Positions 1-8,947 of a stretch of DNA of 64,000 nt are shown piece by piece. Numbering within the stretch: the first letter of the stretch is position 1; each line of letters opens with the position of its first letter. This DNA is from Prochlorococcus marinus str. MIT 1214 (GTDB taxonomy: Bacteria; Cyanobacteriota; Cyanobacteriia; PCC-6307; Cyanobiaceae), in NCBI RefSeq assembly GCF_027359355.1, contig NZ_CP114777.1:1-64000 (forward strand), in the 5' to 3' direction. The notes below the pieces were generated by a model that did not search any database, had not been told where the DNA came from, and saw nothing but the letters and a program-made list of their open reading frames with translations. Made by a program: the position numbers and the translations under genes.

Positions 1-129
1 TTGCCTTTATCTTCATAATCCATTGCGATAGTTAATTTTTGCGATCGTTCAATTCAAATTTACAACTGGATTCCCAAATTTAAGAATGACTGATTAAAGT
101 TTTTGGCTAAAATCATATTCCATTAGGTA
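1..129. other. Upstream region of dnaA, no origin signature
   Basis: This short AT-rich leader runs up to the dnaA start codon. It holds no array of DnaA boxes of the TTATCCACA type. It contains one GCGATCG, close to the cyanobacterial HIP1 octamer but missing its last base. No neighbouring dnaN or recF is visible. It presumably carries the dnaA promoter, but I cannot place -10 and -35 elements with confidence. Confidence 0.5.
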
Positions 130-1530
130 ATGCATGTGCCAACTCGGAATGAGCTATGGACGAAGGTGCAGCAATTACTGCAAAAGAACTTAAGTAAACC
201 TTCATATGAGACATGGATACGTCCTGCTGAATTCTTTGATTTCAAAGGTGGAAGCTTGACCTTGCTAGCTCCAAACAGCTTTTCTAGTGATTGGTTAAGG
301 AAAAATTATTCTCATAAAATTGAAGAGATCGCATCAGAGATTTATGGTGATGAAGTTAAAGTTTATATAAAAGTTAAGGAAGAATATTCATCAAACAAAA
401 CTAATCAGAAAAAGACCTTATCAAATCAAGAAAATAATTCAATTGACGCGAGACATAATTCAGCCATCAAATCGAAGCAAGCCCCAGTAAAAAAATTCTT
501 ACCGAGTTTAAATCTTCGATATAATTTCAATAGGTTTGTCGTAGGTCCTAATAGTCGGATGGCTCATGCCGCTGCAATGGCAGTAGCGGAGGCTCCTGGC
601 CGAGAGTTTAATCCGTTATTTATTTGTGGAGGGGTTGGTCTAGGTAAAACCCATCTCATGCAATCTATTGGCCACTACAGGTTAGAAATCGATCCAGAAG
701 CAAAGGTTGCATACGTTTCTACTGAGACTTTTACTAATGATTTAATAGTTGCGATTAGAAAAGATGGAATGCAAGCTTTTAGAAATAGGTATCGAGAAGC
801 TGATTTGATACTGGTTGATGATATTCAATTTATAGAGGGCAAAGAATATACACAGGAAGAATTTTTTCATACTTTTAATGCTTTGCATGAGGCAGGCAGG
901 CAAATTGTTCTTACAAGTGACAGGCCTCCAAGTCAAATACCTCGTTTGCAAGAACGATTAATTTCAAGATTCTCAATGGGACTAATCGCAGATATTCAAG
1001 CACCTGATTTAGAGACGAGAATGGCAATATTACAAAAAAAAGCTGAGCATGAAAGGATGCGTTTACCAAGAGATTTGATTCAGTTTATAGCTGGACGATT
1101 CACGTCTAATATTAGGGAGTTAGAGGGGGCTTTTACTCGTGCTGTGGCATTTGCTTCAATAACTGGCTTGCCAATGACAGTCGAATCAGTAGCACCTATG
1201 CTTGATCCTACTGGACAAGGAGTAGAAGTTAGGCCTAAACAAGTACTAGAAAAAGTAGCTGAAGTCTTTGGAGTCACGGAGGAGGAAATGCGTAGTTCAA
1301 GTAGACGTAGACCTGTTAGTCAGGCAAGGCAGGTAGGTATGTATTTAATGCGCCACGGGACAGATTTAAGTCTTCCTCGTATTGGAGAGTCTTTCGGGGG
1401 GAAAGATCATACAACAGTTATGTATGCCATAGAACAAGTAGAAAAGAAATTAAAAAGTGAGCCGCAATTGGCAAGTCAAGTTCAAAAGGTAAAGGATCTT
1501 CTTCAGATCGATTCACGAAAACGCCGTTAA
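130..1530 (+). CDS. dnaA: Chromosomal replication initiator DnaA
   Basis: DnaA is an ATP-dependent initiator that binds DnaA boxes and helps open the origin. The 466 residues show the normal order: an N-terminal helicase-loading domain (about 1-90), a polar low-complexity linker, an AAA+ domain with Walker A GGVGLGKT near residue 168 and Walker B VDDIQF near 228, and a C-terminal DNA-binding domain with [11 protein letters not shown] near 423. Length is normal for the family. The start is ATG, with a GTG two codons further in as an alternative. The gene stands alone: no dnaN, gyrB or recF follows, and the next gene is a convergent GST-like gene 36 bases away. Confidence 0.98.
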   Translation: MHVPTRNELWTKVQQLLQKNLSKPSYETWIRPAEFFDFKGGSLTLLAPNSFSSDWLRKNYSHKIEEIASEIYGDEVKVYIKVKEEYSSNKTNQKKTLSNQENNSIDARHNSAIKSKQAPVKKFLPSLNLRYNFNRFVVGPNSRMAHAAAMAVAEAPGREFNPLFICGGVGLGKTHLMQSIGHYRLEIDPEAKVAYVSTETFTNDLIVAIRKDGMQAFRNRYREADLILVDDIQFIEGKEYTQEEFFHTFNALHEAGRQIVLTSDRPPSQIPRLQERLISRFSMGLIADIQAPDLETRMAILQKKAEHERMRLPRDLIQFIAGRFTSNIRELEGAFTRAVAFASITGLPMTVESVAPMLDPTGQGVEVRPKQVLEKVAEVFGVTEEEMRSSSRRRPVSQARQVGMYLMRHGTDLSLPRIGESFGGKDHTTVMYAIEQVEKKLKSEPQLASQVQKVKDLLQIDSRKRR

Positions 1531-1566
1531 ATTTAAGATTCGATAGTTAGAGGGATTTCAGATTTT

Positions 1567-2808
1567 TTAATTAAACTGTATAGGATTTTGATCTAGCCTA
1601 TTTCTTGTAGGTATTTTAGGACCTTGATCACTACCATCAAGATTTGCTGTGCGTTCAAGTGCTTGCCTAAATAATCTTCCGGATAATAAAGGCATATCTC
1701 TTGGAACTGAAATTCTATCTCGGAGGTAACGTAATGCAGAGGCACTATTCTTTTCTGGGTGGCAATCTTTTTTTAAAATCATAGAAGTTAAGGCTGCTCT
1801 CAATGGCTGATCAAATAATTTATTTTTCATGGGGCTAACAGCAATGATCCTTTCTTTATGTTTGATAACTCTTTCTAAAGCTAATGCCTCAAATTGTTGT
1901 TCCAATTCTTGATCAACGTTGAAATCTACTAGTTCTAATTCCCCTAATCCAGAACCTATATCAATTTCTTTGGCAAATAATTTTTGGTTTGTATTTGAAT
2001 AAGTAAAGCAACCTCCCATTTGAGGAGGTAAATCATGAGCATGAGTGTGAAAATCTCCCTGAGTCCCTCTATATTCCTCAAGCTTTTCAAGATTTTTAAG
2101 CCATGTATTTATAAAAGGGTGCTCTTTTCTAAGTGAATATCCTTTGTAGTAAGCCAATGAGGCATTCATTCTTTCCACATATGGAATGAAAATTACATCT
2201 GCTGATCCAGGCTTTTCACCATTTTTTGATGAGATTGGTGTTAGCCATCCTGAAGCATTTTTTTCTATTTCTTTTTCAAATTTTTTGGCAACATTTTTGA
2301 AATTCTCTCTCTTTTCATCTTCTTGGGCTTGGGAAAAAGAGTTGCGACATAACCAGTTACACCATGATGAAAATAGTTCTCTTTCAAGTCTCCTATTCTC
2401 TAAGACTTTCTTCTCATTTAGAGATTGACCTAAAGGACCATAAATTTCTTCTAATGCAAATAAGATTTCATCACTTTCTGTGATTACATGATTTTCAATT
2501 TCTATTGCGGGGAGCATTCCTGAGGGCACTTTTTTTAAATACCATCTTTCTTTTTCTCCGTAGCAACGCATTGTGACTTTTTTAATCCGGTAAGGAATTT
2601 TTTTAAGCTCTAACCAAATCCAAACTTTTTGGCAATAAGGACACCAAGCATGATTGTCTCTGTAAAGAGTAACAATTGCCTCGGACTCATTTTTTTTAAA
2701 AAGACGAAGTGAGGAATATGGGTTGTTTAACCCATTGATTTGATCAATAGGATCAGCTGTATATATTGCTAATTCTTCCCAACTCATTGCATTTCTGGTT
2801 GGATTCAT
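1567..2808 (-). CDS. Glutathione S-transferase family protein, long form
   Basis: This 413-residue protein has a thioredoxin-fold GST N-terminal domain with a CPYC redox motif at residues 56-59, like glutaredoxins and omega-class GSTs. A cis-Pro region (VPSGMLPAIE) and a GST C-terminal helical domain to about residue 240 follow. Roughly 170 further residues have no GST counterpart that I recognise; that tail is charged and ends in an Arg/Asn/Gln-rich segment. Ordinary GSTs are 200-250 residues. It probably handles glutathione-dependent reduction or conjugation in the cytoplasm. The divergent neighbour is glutathione reductase, 41 bases away, which supports a glutathione role. The substrate is unknown. 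Confidence 0.85.
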   Translation of the reverse strand: MNPTRNAMSWEELAIYTADPIDQINGLNNPYSSLRLFKKNESEAIVTLYRDNHAWCPYCQKVWIWLELKKIPYRIKKVTMRCYGEKERWYLKKVPSGMLPAIEIENHVITESDEILFALEEIYGPLGQSLNEKKVLENRRLERELFSSWCNWLCRNSFSQAQEDEKRENFKNVAKKFEKEIEKNASGWLTPISSKNGEKPGSADVIFIPYVERMNASLAYYKGYSLRKEHPFINTWLKNLEKLEEYRGTQGDFHTHAHDLPPQMGGCFTYSNTNQKLFAKEIDIGSGLGELELVDFNVDQELEQQFEALALERVIKHKERIIAVSPMKNKLFDQPLRAALTSMILKKDCHPEKNSASALRYLRDRISVPRDMPLLSGRLFRQALERTANLDGSDQGPKIPTRNRLDQNPIQFN

Positions 2809-2849
2809 TTATTTAAAGGAGAATAGGGAAATAATACTAGGTTGCAAAT

Positions 2850-4211
2850 TTGAAAAAATCTTTTGATTTAATTGTCATTGGTGCAGGATCCGGTGGCTTA
2901 GCTGCTGCAAAGAAAGCAGCCAGTTATGGAGCATCTGTCGCGATCATCGAGGGAGATCTTGTCGGAGGAACGTGTGTAATAAGAGGTTGTGTTCCTAAAA
3001 AATTATTAGTTTGTGGCTCTTCTCTTTTAGAGAGTTTTTTGTCGGCATCATCTTATGGTTTTGATTTTGATAATTTAAAGATCAAGTCAGAGACTTTATT
3101 AGCTAATGTTCGAAAGGAAGTGCAAAGGCTGAATGAATTACACGAGAATTTTCTAAATAAGGCTAATGTTGAGCTTTTTAAAGGTTGGGGTGAATTTAAA
3201 AATTCAAATTGTATCGCAATTAAAAATCGAATAAATGGAGAGACTTTAAATGAACTTTATGGAGAAAGAATTTTGATTGCAGTGGGAGGGAGGCCTAAAA
3301 GACCAAGTATCGAGGGGGCATCTTTAGGTTGGACAAGTGATGATATGTTTCTTCTTAAAAGCTTTCCGAAAAAAATTACAATTGTTGGTGCAGGCTATAT
3401 TGCATGCGAATTTGCATGCATATTGCACGGTTTAGGTGTTGAGGTTACTCAATTAGTTCGAGGTGATCGGATCTTAAGAGGATTTGACTTTGAACTTTCT
3501 TCAGCATTAACCGAGGCAATGAAAAATAAAGGAATTAACATAAACTTTGGTGAGAATATTTCTTCACTAAAAGGAACTCCTGGATCTTTAATTATAAAAA
3601 CAGATACAGGTAAAGAATTTGACTCGAATGGATTGCTTTTCGCTACTGGTAGAGAGCCATTTTTAGAGGGGTTGAAGTTAGAACAAGCGGGAATAGAAAT
3701 TCTTGAAAATAAAATTAAAGTTGATAGTGAAAGTAAAACAAATATTTCTAATATCTTTGCTATTGGAGATGTAACTGACAGGATCAACTTAACACCTGTC
3801 GCAATTGATGAGGGTAGAAAGTTTGCTGATAGAAATTATGGCGAATCAGATCATAAGGTTAACTATGATTTTGTTCCTTATGCCGTATTTAGTCAGCCTG
3901 AAATAGCTTCTGTGGGCATGACTGAAGAGAAGGCTGTCCAGTCGATGGGGAAAGATAACATTAAAGTATATAGATCAATTTTTAGACCCTTATCTAAATC
4001 ATTACCAAAGACTGGCTCTAAATGTATTTTAAAGCTAATAGTTGATAAAAATAATAATAAAGTTTTGGGATGCCATATGATTGGTGATAATTCATCTGAG
4101 ATTATACAGATGGCATCAATCTCACTAATGCTAGGAGCTGAAAAATCTGATTTTGATAATACAATGGCATTGCATCCTACAATAGCCGAGGAATTCGTGA
4201 CAATGAGATGA
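2850..4211 (+). CDS. gor: Glutathione reductase (NADPH)
   Basis: This enzyme reduces glutathione disulfide with NADPH and FAD. The FAD site GAGSGG lies at residues 11-16. The redox disulfide is in TCVIRGCVPKK (Cys42 and Cys47), a second nucleotide site GAGYIACEFA is near 180, an FAD-binding GD motif (AIGDVTD) is near 308, and the C-terminal HPTIAEE supplies His442 and Glu447. The 453 residues are normal for the family. The chosen start is TTG, since the reading frame only becomes protein-like here and MKKSFDLIVIGAG is a standard N-terminus. It is divergent from the GST-like gene and probably shares its control region. Confidence 0.95.
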   Translation: MKKSFDLIVIGAGSGGLAAAKKAASYGASVAIIEGDLVGGTCVIRGCVPKKLLVCGSSLLESFLSASSYGFDFDNLKIKSETLLANVRKEVQRLNELHENFLNKANVELFKGWGEFKNSNCIAIKNRINGETLNELYGERILIAVGGRPKRPSIEGASLGWTSDDMFLLKSFPKKITIVGAGYIACEFACILHGLGVEVTQLVRGDRILRGFDFELSSALTEAMKNKGININFGENISSLKGTPGSLIIKTDTGKEFDSNGLLFATGREPFLEGLKLEQAGIEILENKIKVDSESKTNISNIFAIGDVTDRINLTPVAIDEGRKFADRNYGESDHKVNYDFVPYAVFSQPEIASVGMTEEKAVQSMGKDNIKVYRSIFRPLSKSLPKTGSKCILKLIVDKNNNKVLGCHMIGDNSSEIIQMASISLMLGAEKSDFDNTMALHPTIAEEFVTMR

Positions 4212-4225
4212 TTTAAATAAATGCA

Positions 4226-5320
4226 TTAGTTATTAGAGCTTTTCCTTAGCCTTAACCAGTAAGCAATTGTTTTATAGATTATTATTATTATTGATAATGA
4301 TATGGCGATAAAAACTAATTCTTTGAATGCTGAATGTAAAGTTGGTAGAGTTAGAGGTATTATTTTTTCTGCAATGTAAAGCATATACAATCCCAATAAA
4401 ACCCCACCTTCTCCTCTACTTATTATTCCTTTTGTCCAAAAAATTGGCATGCACGCAAGTGTAGTAATCACCATGATAGGAATATCCTTAGTTATTAGTA
4501 AATTCTCAACAACTAAACCACTGCCTCTAGATAATACAGAACAGCTACCTAAAACTAGTAATTGATTTAATAAACAACTTCCAATTACATTGCCTATTGC
4601 TAGATCAGTTTGACCACGAATAGCGGCCACTAATGAAGTGATTAACTCAGGTAAAGAGGTCCCCAGTGAAACTATCGTTAATCCAATTATAGCTTCGCTT
4701 ACCCCTAATAATCCTGCAATTGTAGATGCGCCTTCTATTAACAGCCGTGATCCAAGAGTTAGCAAGAAAATGCCACCTAATAATTTCACGCCTGCATTTA
4801 ATAAACTTGTTGAGTCTTTTTCCATATTGATTTCTGGCTCTGCTTCTTGGGTTTTTTGAGGTTCCTCTCTTGCTGTGCGAATTTCCCAAGTGGTATTTAT
4901 TATTAGCGCAACTATCAAAGCTACTCCAAATTGCCAAGTTATCAGCTCTGAAGCGGCCATCCCCCAAACGGCAGTTGAGACTGCCAAAAGAAGAGGTATG
5001 TCTCTCCTTACAAGACGACTTTCAACTTTTAAAGGTCGTAAAAGTGCACTTCCTCCCAGAACTACCATCACATTGAAAATGTTGCTGCCAACAATGTTGC
5101 TCAAAGCCAGACTATCTGATCCAGTCAGGGAGGAGCTAACACTCACAAATAGTTCAGGTGCACTTGTCCCTAGAGACACTATTGTTAAACCTATAACTAG
5201 TTGAGGGATCCCAAGGATTAAGGCCAAAGCTACAGATCCTTGAATAAAGAACTCCCCACCGCTAAAAAGTAAAAGTATCCCAGTAATAAGCTCTAGAAAT
5301 GACAATAATATTGATGGCAT
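4226..5320 (-). CDS. Calcium/sodium (CaCA family) antiporter
   Basis: This inner-membrane cation exchanger (364 residues) has the two inverted alpha repeats of the CaCA family. The first has GTSAPE at 51-56 followed by SNIVGSNIFN, and the second has GTSLPE at 221-226 followed by GNVIGSCLLN. These repeats form the Ca2+-binding site. About ten hydrophobic helices are visible, split by a charged acidic loop near 150-175. By family it exports Ca2+ in exchange for Na+ or H+; the actual ion is not determined by sequence. It is convergent with gor (14 bases) and divergent from pyrC. Confidence 0.93.
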   Translation of the reverse strand: MPSILLSFLELITGILLLFSGGEFFIQGSVALALILGIPQLVIGLTIVSLGTSAPELFVSVSSSLTGSDSLALSNIVGSNIFNVMVVLGGSALLRPLKVESRLVRRDIPLLLAVSTAVWGMAASELITWQFGVALIVALIINTTWEIRTAREEPQKTQEAEPEINMEKDSTSLLNAGVKLLGGIFLLTLGSRLLIEGASTIAGLLGVSEAIIGLTIVSLGTSLPELITSLVAAIRGQTDLAIGNVIGSCLLNQLLVLGSCSVLSRGSGLVVENLLITKDIPIMVITTLACMPIFWTKGIISRGEGGVLLGLYMLYIAEKIIPLTLPTLHSAFKELVFIAISLSIIIIIYKTIAYWLRLRKSSNN

Positions 5321-5468
5321 AATTGAGTAGTTTATTGAGAAACTAAATTCGTGAATTAATTTATATTATTTCCATTTGGTATTATCTTAATATCTTAGCT
5401 CTTTATTGATACTTGAAGACTTATAGACCAAGGTTGCATAAGATATATATTGAAAAAGCTTTAATCCT

Positions 5469-6533
5469 GTGATTGCGTCTGTGAATCAAATCTCATTATT
5501 AAAGCCGGATGATTGGCATCTGCATTTGAGAGATGGAAAGATTCTTAAAGGCGTTTTAAGTCATACCACTGATGTTTTTTGCCGTGCAATCATTATGCCT
5601 AATCTTGATCCGCCAATAACTACTTTAAACCAAGCACAAGAGTATAAAAAAAGAATTATTCAGTCTATCCCTGAAGGTGTTTCTTTTACTCCATTAATGA
5701 CAGCATATCTTACAGATGATATGTCTACGGAGGTTTTAGAGAGAGGCTTTAGAGAAGCTGTTTTTCATGGGGCAAAGCTCTACCCAGCTAATGTGACAAC
5801 TAATTCCTCTTATGGGGTTACAGATATAAGTAAAATCGACAATTTATTTGAGACGATGGAAAGGATTGGTATGCCATTATTGATTCATGGAGAAGTGACC
5901 GATTTCAATGTTGATGTGTTTGATAGAGAAGCTGTTTTTATTGAGCGTCATCTTGAACCATTATTACGAAGATTTTCATCACTTAAAGTGGTTTTAGAAC
6001 ACATCACGACCATTGATGCAATTGACTTTGTAGAAAACAGTGAGTTTGATATAGCCGCTACAATTACACCTCATCATCTACATATCAATCGAAACGCAAT
6101 GTTCAATGGTGGATTAAGGAGTGATTTTTATTGCTTACCCACCGCTAAACGTGAAATTCATCGTATTGCCCTAAGACAAGCGGCTACCAGCGGTAAACCT
6201 TGCTTTTTCCTTGGAACTGATTCAGCGCCTCACACCCGAAGATTTAAGGAAAGCTCATGTGGATGTGCAGGAATCTTTAATGCCCCTTTCGCTTTGGAAA
6301 GCTATTTACAAGTTTTCGAAGAAGAAAATGCCCTAGATAGATTTGAAGCTTTTGCAAGTATTAATGGAGCAACTTTTTATGGATTACCTTTAAACACAGA
6401 GAGAATAACTTTAGTTAAAAAAGATATTTCCGTACCTCAAGTGATTGATGTTGGACTAGATGGTGACCCCAATGATTTTGTAAAACCATTTCATTCAGGA
6501 GAAACTCTTAGCTGGGTAATCGGGGATGTTTAG
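5469..6533 (+). CDS. pyrC: Dihydroorotase, class II (PyrC)
   Basis: It catalyses reversible cyclisation of carbamoyl aspartate to dihydroorotate in pyrimidine synthesis. All metal-site residues are visible: His17 and His19 in HLHLRDG, Lys103 in GAKLYPANVT (the lysine that is carboxylated in this family), His140 (HGEV), His178 (LEHIT) and Asp251 in GTDSAPH. The 354 residues match the short homodimeric PyrC class. The start is GTG; an in-frame GTG lies six codons later. A 148-base divergent gap from the antiporter gene holds its promoter, but I cannot locate the boxes securely. Confidence 0.96.
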   Translation: MIASVNQISLLKPDDWHLHLRDGKILKGVLSHTTDVFCRAIIMPNLDPPITTLNQAQEYKKRIIQSIPEGVSFTPLMTAYLTDDMSTEVLERGFREAVFHGAKLYPANVTTNSSYGVTDISKIDNLFETMERIGMPLLIHGEVTDFNVDVFDREAVFIERHLEPLLRRFSSLKVVLEHITTIDAIDFVENSEFDIAATITPHHLHINRNAMFNGGLRSDFYCLPTAKREIHRIALRQAATSGKPCFFLGTDSAPHTRRFKESSCGCAGIFNAPFALESYLQVFEEENALDRFEAFASINGATFYGLPLNTERITLVKKDISVPQVIDVGLDGDPNDFVKPFHSGETLSWVIGDV

Positions 6534-6674
6534 TGAGATTGGTGAATGATTCTTCCAAAGATTGTTTAACTCTAGACATTCTTAAGAGTACTGATTTAAG
6601 CACATACGTTTACGCTAATATGTATATGGCTTAGAGTTGAATCTCTAGCATTTTGACAATCCTTGCTATCACTG

Positions 6675-6761
6675 GGGAGTGTGGCGGAATTGGTAGACGC
6701 ACCAGACTTAAAATCTGTTGGCCGCTTTTTGGCCGTGGGGGTTCAAGTCCCCCCACTCCCA
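6675..6761 (+). tRNA. trnL-UAA: tRNA-Leu (anticodon UAA), no intron
   Basis: The acceptor arm GGGAGTG pairs with CACTCCC, followed by discriminator A at 6761. The anticodon loop CTTAAAA at 6707-6713 gives anticodon TAA at 6709-6711. The long variable arm (ggccgctttttggcc region) is typical of the class II Leu tRNA, and the T arm contains GTTCAAGTCC. CCA is not encoded. The anticodon loop is uninterrupted, so the group I intron found at this site in many cyanobacteria and plastids is absent. The first ATG of the downstream ndhL frame lies only 2 bases after the tRNA. Confidence 0.97.
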
Positions 6762-6805
6762 TTATGTTTTCTATCTTGATTGTGTTTTTAATACCTTTTG
6801 GATTA

Positions 6806-7033
6806 ATGGGAGCGGTTAATCCAATAATTACATTATCTTCTTATGCGGTATTGGGAGGGATGTATTTATTGGTAGTTCCTTTGTTTCTTTTTTATTGGAT
6901 GAATAATCGTTGGAATGTTATGGGAAAGTTAGAACGTCTTTTTATATATGGACTTGTGTTTCTTTTCTTCCCTGGAATGGTTTTGTTTGCACCGTTTCTT
7001 AATTTAAGAATGAATGGAAAAGAGGAGTTTTAA
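6806..7033 (+). CDS. ndhL: NAD(P)H-quinone oxidoreductase subunit L
   Basis: NdhL is a small membrane subunit of cyanobacterial and chloroplast NDH-1, used in cyclic electron flow and respiration. The recognisable core is [21 protein letters not shown], a loop with MGKLERL, then a second membrane helix ending in [13 protein letters not shown]. From the ATG at 6806 the product is 75 residues, the usual size, and a GGA lies a few bases upstream. The frame also allows an ATG at 6764, 14 codons earlier and 2 bases after the tRNA; its upstream bases are tRNA acceptor stem with no ribosome-binding site. It is followed 2 bases later by the DUF3007 gene. Confidence 0.9.
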   Translation: MGAVNPIITLSSYAVLGGMYLLVVPLFLFYWMNNRWNVMGKLERLFIYGLVFLFFPGMVLFAPFLNLRMNGKEEF

Positions 7034-7035
7034 CT

Positions 7036-7368
7036 TTGACAAGAGCACAGGTTTTTCAAATAGGTTTGATTGTTTTTGTTATTGGCGGCTTGGGATATGA
7101 AGTTTTTCAGTTACTTGGATTTGAATCAATATCAGCTGGTATTGCAGCACAGACAATATTAATTTTAATTATTTTTGCATGGACCGCTTCTTACCTTTTT
7201 AGAGTTTTTTCTGGAAATATGACTTTTATGGAGCAACGTAAAAGATACAGAGAGGCTTATGAAAAATTGACTGATGAAAAAATTAGAGAAAAATTTGAGA
7301 CCATGACGGATGAAGAAAAAGTTGAATTACTAAAAACCATTGAGGAGGAAAGTATTGAACAAACTTAA
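7036..7368 (+). CDS. DUF3007 family membrane protein
   Basis: This 110-residue protein has two N-terminal membrane helices (about 6-28 and 36-57) and a charged, probably helical or coiled C-terminal tail rich in Lys and Glu. It matches the cyanobacterial and plastid DUF3007 family, which often follows ndhL. It starts at TTG two bases after the ndhL stop, so the pair is almost certainly one transcript and possibly translationally coupled. The function is not established; the context suggests a role linked to the thylakoid NDH-1 complex. That is an inference from position only. Confidence 0.85.
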   Translation: MTRAQVFQIGLIVFVIGGLGYEVFQLLGFESISAGIAAQTILILIIFAWTASYLFRVFSGNMTFMEQRKRYREAYEKLTDEKIREKFETMTDEEKVELLKTIEEESIEQT

Positions 7369-7400
7369 GTTTTAATTACTAAATCTCAATAATTTTTTCT

Positions 7401-7440
7401 CTTAGGGATACAAAAATGATAAAAAATATAGATACCTAAG
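7401..7440. repeat. Imperfect inverted repeat upstream of trpA
   Basis: CTTAGG at 7401-7406 is matched by CCTAAG at 7435-7440, with a 28-base AT-rich interval. It lies 10 bases before the trpA start. It could be a weak hairpin or operator, or chance in AT-rich DNA. There is no T-tract on the trpA strand, so it is not a convincing terminator. Confidence 0.25.
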
Positions 7441-7450
7441 GCTTAGAACA

Positions 7451-8251
7451 TTGAAAAGTACAAATATCAGTAAGTCTTTTTCAAAAATAAAAAAGGAGAA
7501 AAGAATTGCATTAATGCCTTTCCTCATGGCAGGTGACCCTGATTTGGAAACTACAGCAAAGATTTTGTTAGAACTTCAGGTAAATGGTGCTGACATGATT
7601 GAGCTAGGCATTCCATACAGTGATCCTTTAGCAGATGGCCCGATTATTCAATTAGCAGCTTCTCGAGCTCTCTCTGCAGGAACTTCTCCTGATAGGGTTT
7701 TTAAAATGTTGTCTGAATTGAGAGATCAATTGACAATACCAATAATTTTATTTACTTACTCCAATCCACTTATTAATAAAGGTCTGGAAGAATTTTGCTC
7801 ACAAGCTTCGGAAGTAGGTGTTTCAGGACTTGTAGTGCCGGATCTTCCTTTAGAGGAAGCAGAAAAGCTTTCTGATATAGCTGAATCTAAAGAAATTGAT
7901 TTGGTTTTGCTTGTTGCTCCTACAACACCCAAGGATCGTATGAAAAAAATCGCAGAGACCTCTAATGGATTTACTTATCTTGTTAGTGTTACTGGGGTGA
8001 CAGGAGAAAGGTCGTCGCTGGAAGATAATGTTGGAACTCTTGTTAAACACCTAAAACACTCTTCATCTAGTCCAATTGCTGTGGGTTTTGGAATCTCGGA
8101 GGTAAAGCATATTAAACAAGTTAGAGAATGGGGCGCTGATGGCGCAATTGTTGGTAGTGCTTTAGTTAAAAGAATTGCTAATGCCTCTATCGGAATGAAA
8201 GTCGAAGAAGCTGGTTCTTTTTGTAAGGAACTAAGAGCCGCCACTAATTAA
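7451..8251 (+). CDS. trpA: Tryptophan synthase alpha chain
   Basis: TrpA cleaves indole-3-glycerol phosphate to indole, which is passed to TrpB. The TIM-barrel active-site acids are present: Glu51 in [11 protein letters not shown] and Asp62 in LADGP. The SVTGVTGER loop and the GFGIS phosphate-binding motif near the C-terminal end are also intact. Its 266 residues are standard. The start is TTG; no ATG lies between it and the conserved core. No other trp gene is adjacent, which is usual in cyanobacteria where trp genes are scattered. Confidence 0.97.
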   Translation: MKSTNISKSFSKIKKEKRIALMPFLMAGDPDLETTAKILLELQVNGADMIELGIPYSDPLADGPIIQLAASRALSAGTSPDRVFKMLSELRDQLTIPIILFTYSNPLINKGLEEFCSQASEVGVSGLVVPDLPLEEAEKLSDIAESKEIDLVLLVAPTTPKDRMKKIAETSNGFTYLVSVTGVTGERSSLEDNVGTLVKHLKHSSSSPIAVGFGISEVKHIKQVREWGADGAIVGSALVKRIANASIGMKVEEAGSFCKELRAATN

Positions 8252-8338
8252 TATTGTTTAAATAGCAACAGATCAAGTTGAAAATTGAATTGTCTATATT
8301 TTATCTTGTGAAGTCTCGTCTTTGTCTAACTTAGAGTT

Positions 8339-8608
8339 ATGGATCAATTTGTACTCTTTGGATCTTACTGTCAAGATGCTCTAATAAAGAGAGCACCCTT
8401 TAGGGAGGAGCATCTTCACAGGCTTTCCTTACTCAAGAAAGAAGGTATATTAATAACATTAGGACCAACAAAATGTAATAAACATGTTTTTGGGATATTT
8501 AAATCTGAGGACATTGAACACATAAGAAGTCTTATCAAAGAGGACATTTACTGGAGAAAAGGAATATGGACTGATTTCGAGATTTACTCCTGGACCCAAG
8601 CTTTTTGA
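8339..8608 (+). CDS. YciI family protein
   Basis: This 89-residue protein has the YciI/YCII ferredoxin-like fold pattern: a hydrophobic first strand (FVLFGSYCQD), then RxxHLxxLxxLKKEGILITLGP, where His and the surrounding basic residues form the putative active site. A DIEHIRSLIKED helix and a C-terminal IYSWTQAF strand follow. YciI-like proteins are of mostly unknown function; some act as chlorohydrolase or dehydrochlorinase-like enzymes. Its 3' end overlaps the convergent cytochrome gene by 25 bases. Confidence 0.8.
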   Translation: MDQFVLFGSYCQDALIKRAPFREEHLHRLSLLKKEGILITLGPTKCNKHVFGIFKSEDIEHIRSLIKEDIYWRKGIWTDFEIYSWTQAF

Positions 8609-8934
8609 GCTTGTTCCCAGACCCAATTAGCTACAATTTGATCGCCATTGTCTTTGAGCTCATCTTCATAACCACTCATTATCCCTATCCCTTGTCTTGC
8701 TATCTTCGCTATGGCTTCTGGATTGTCAATTCCATTACGCTTTAAGGATGAAATCTTCAAATTCTTTGATCTCCTGATTATGTTCCCGCCATTAAGGTGA
8801 CAGCCAGCACAGTTGTTTTTGAAAAGATTTTCCCCTAAATCTGCCTCAAAAGCATTTAGCTCTTTCGGTAAACTTAAATAAAAAAATATGCAAGAAAAAC
8901 TGATTAGAAAAAAATATCTTAATTTTTTGTTCAT
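8584..8934 (-). CDS. Cytochrome c6-like (c6B/c6C-type) protein
   Basis: This class I c-type cytochrome has a signal sequence (residues 1-28, cut near LNA-FE), which places it in the thylakoid lumen or periplasm. The haem motif CAGCH is at 42-46 and the axial Met is probably Met86 in GIGIMSGY. The C-terminal helix WVWEQAQKAW matches the c6 family. The residue eight before the Met is Ile78, where true c6 has Gln; hydrophobic residues there mark the lower-potential c6A/B/C relatives. The ATG at 8934 gives 116 residues. An upstream in-frame codon would add 28 residues but overlap the preceding gene, and it would spoil the signal peptide. Confidence 0.85.
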   Translation of the reverse strand: MNKKLRYFFLISFSCIFFYLSLPKELNAFEADLGENLFKNNCAGCHLNGGNIIRRSKNLKISSLKRNGIDNPEAIAKIARQGIGIMSGYEDELKDNGDQIVANWVWEQAQKAWVQE

Positions 8935-8947
8935 TGTTTTGTATATT

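Noticed and set aside
1-129. Possible replication origin before dnaA
   Set aside because: No DnaA-box cluster or AT-rich 13-mer repeats could be seen in these bases.
3449-3787. Antisense open frame inside gor
   Set aside because: Fully inside a strong known gene with no protein-family features; treated as a shadow, like similar frames in dnaA, clpB, ndhD and acs.
6653-6805. Reading frame that extends ndhL upstream through the tRNA-Leu gene
   Set aside because: Its first part is tRNA sequence read as codons; the family length and a GGA before 6806 favour the later start.
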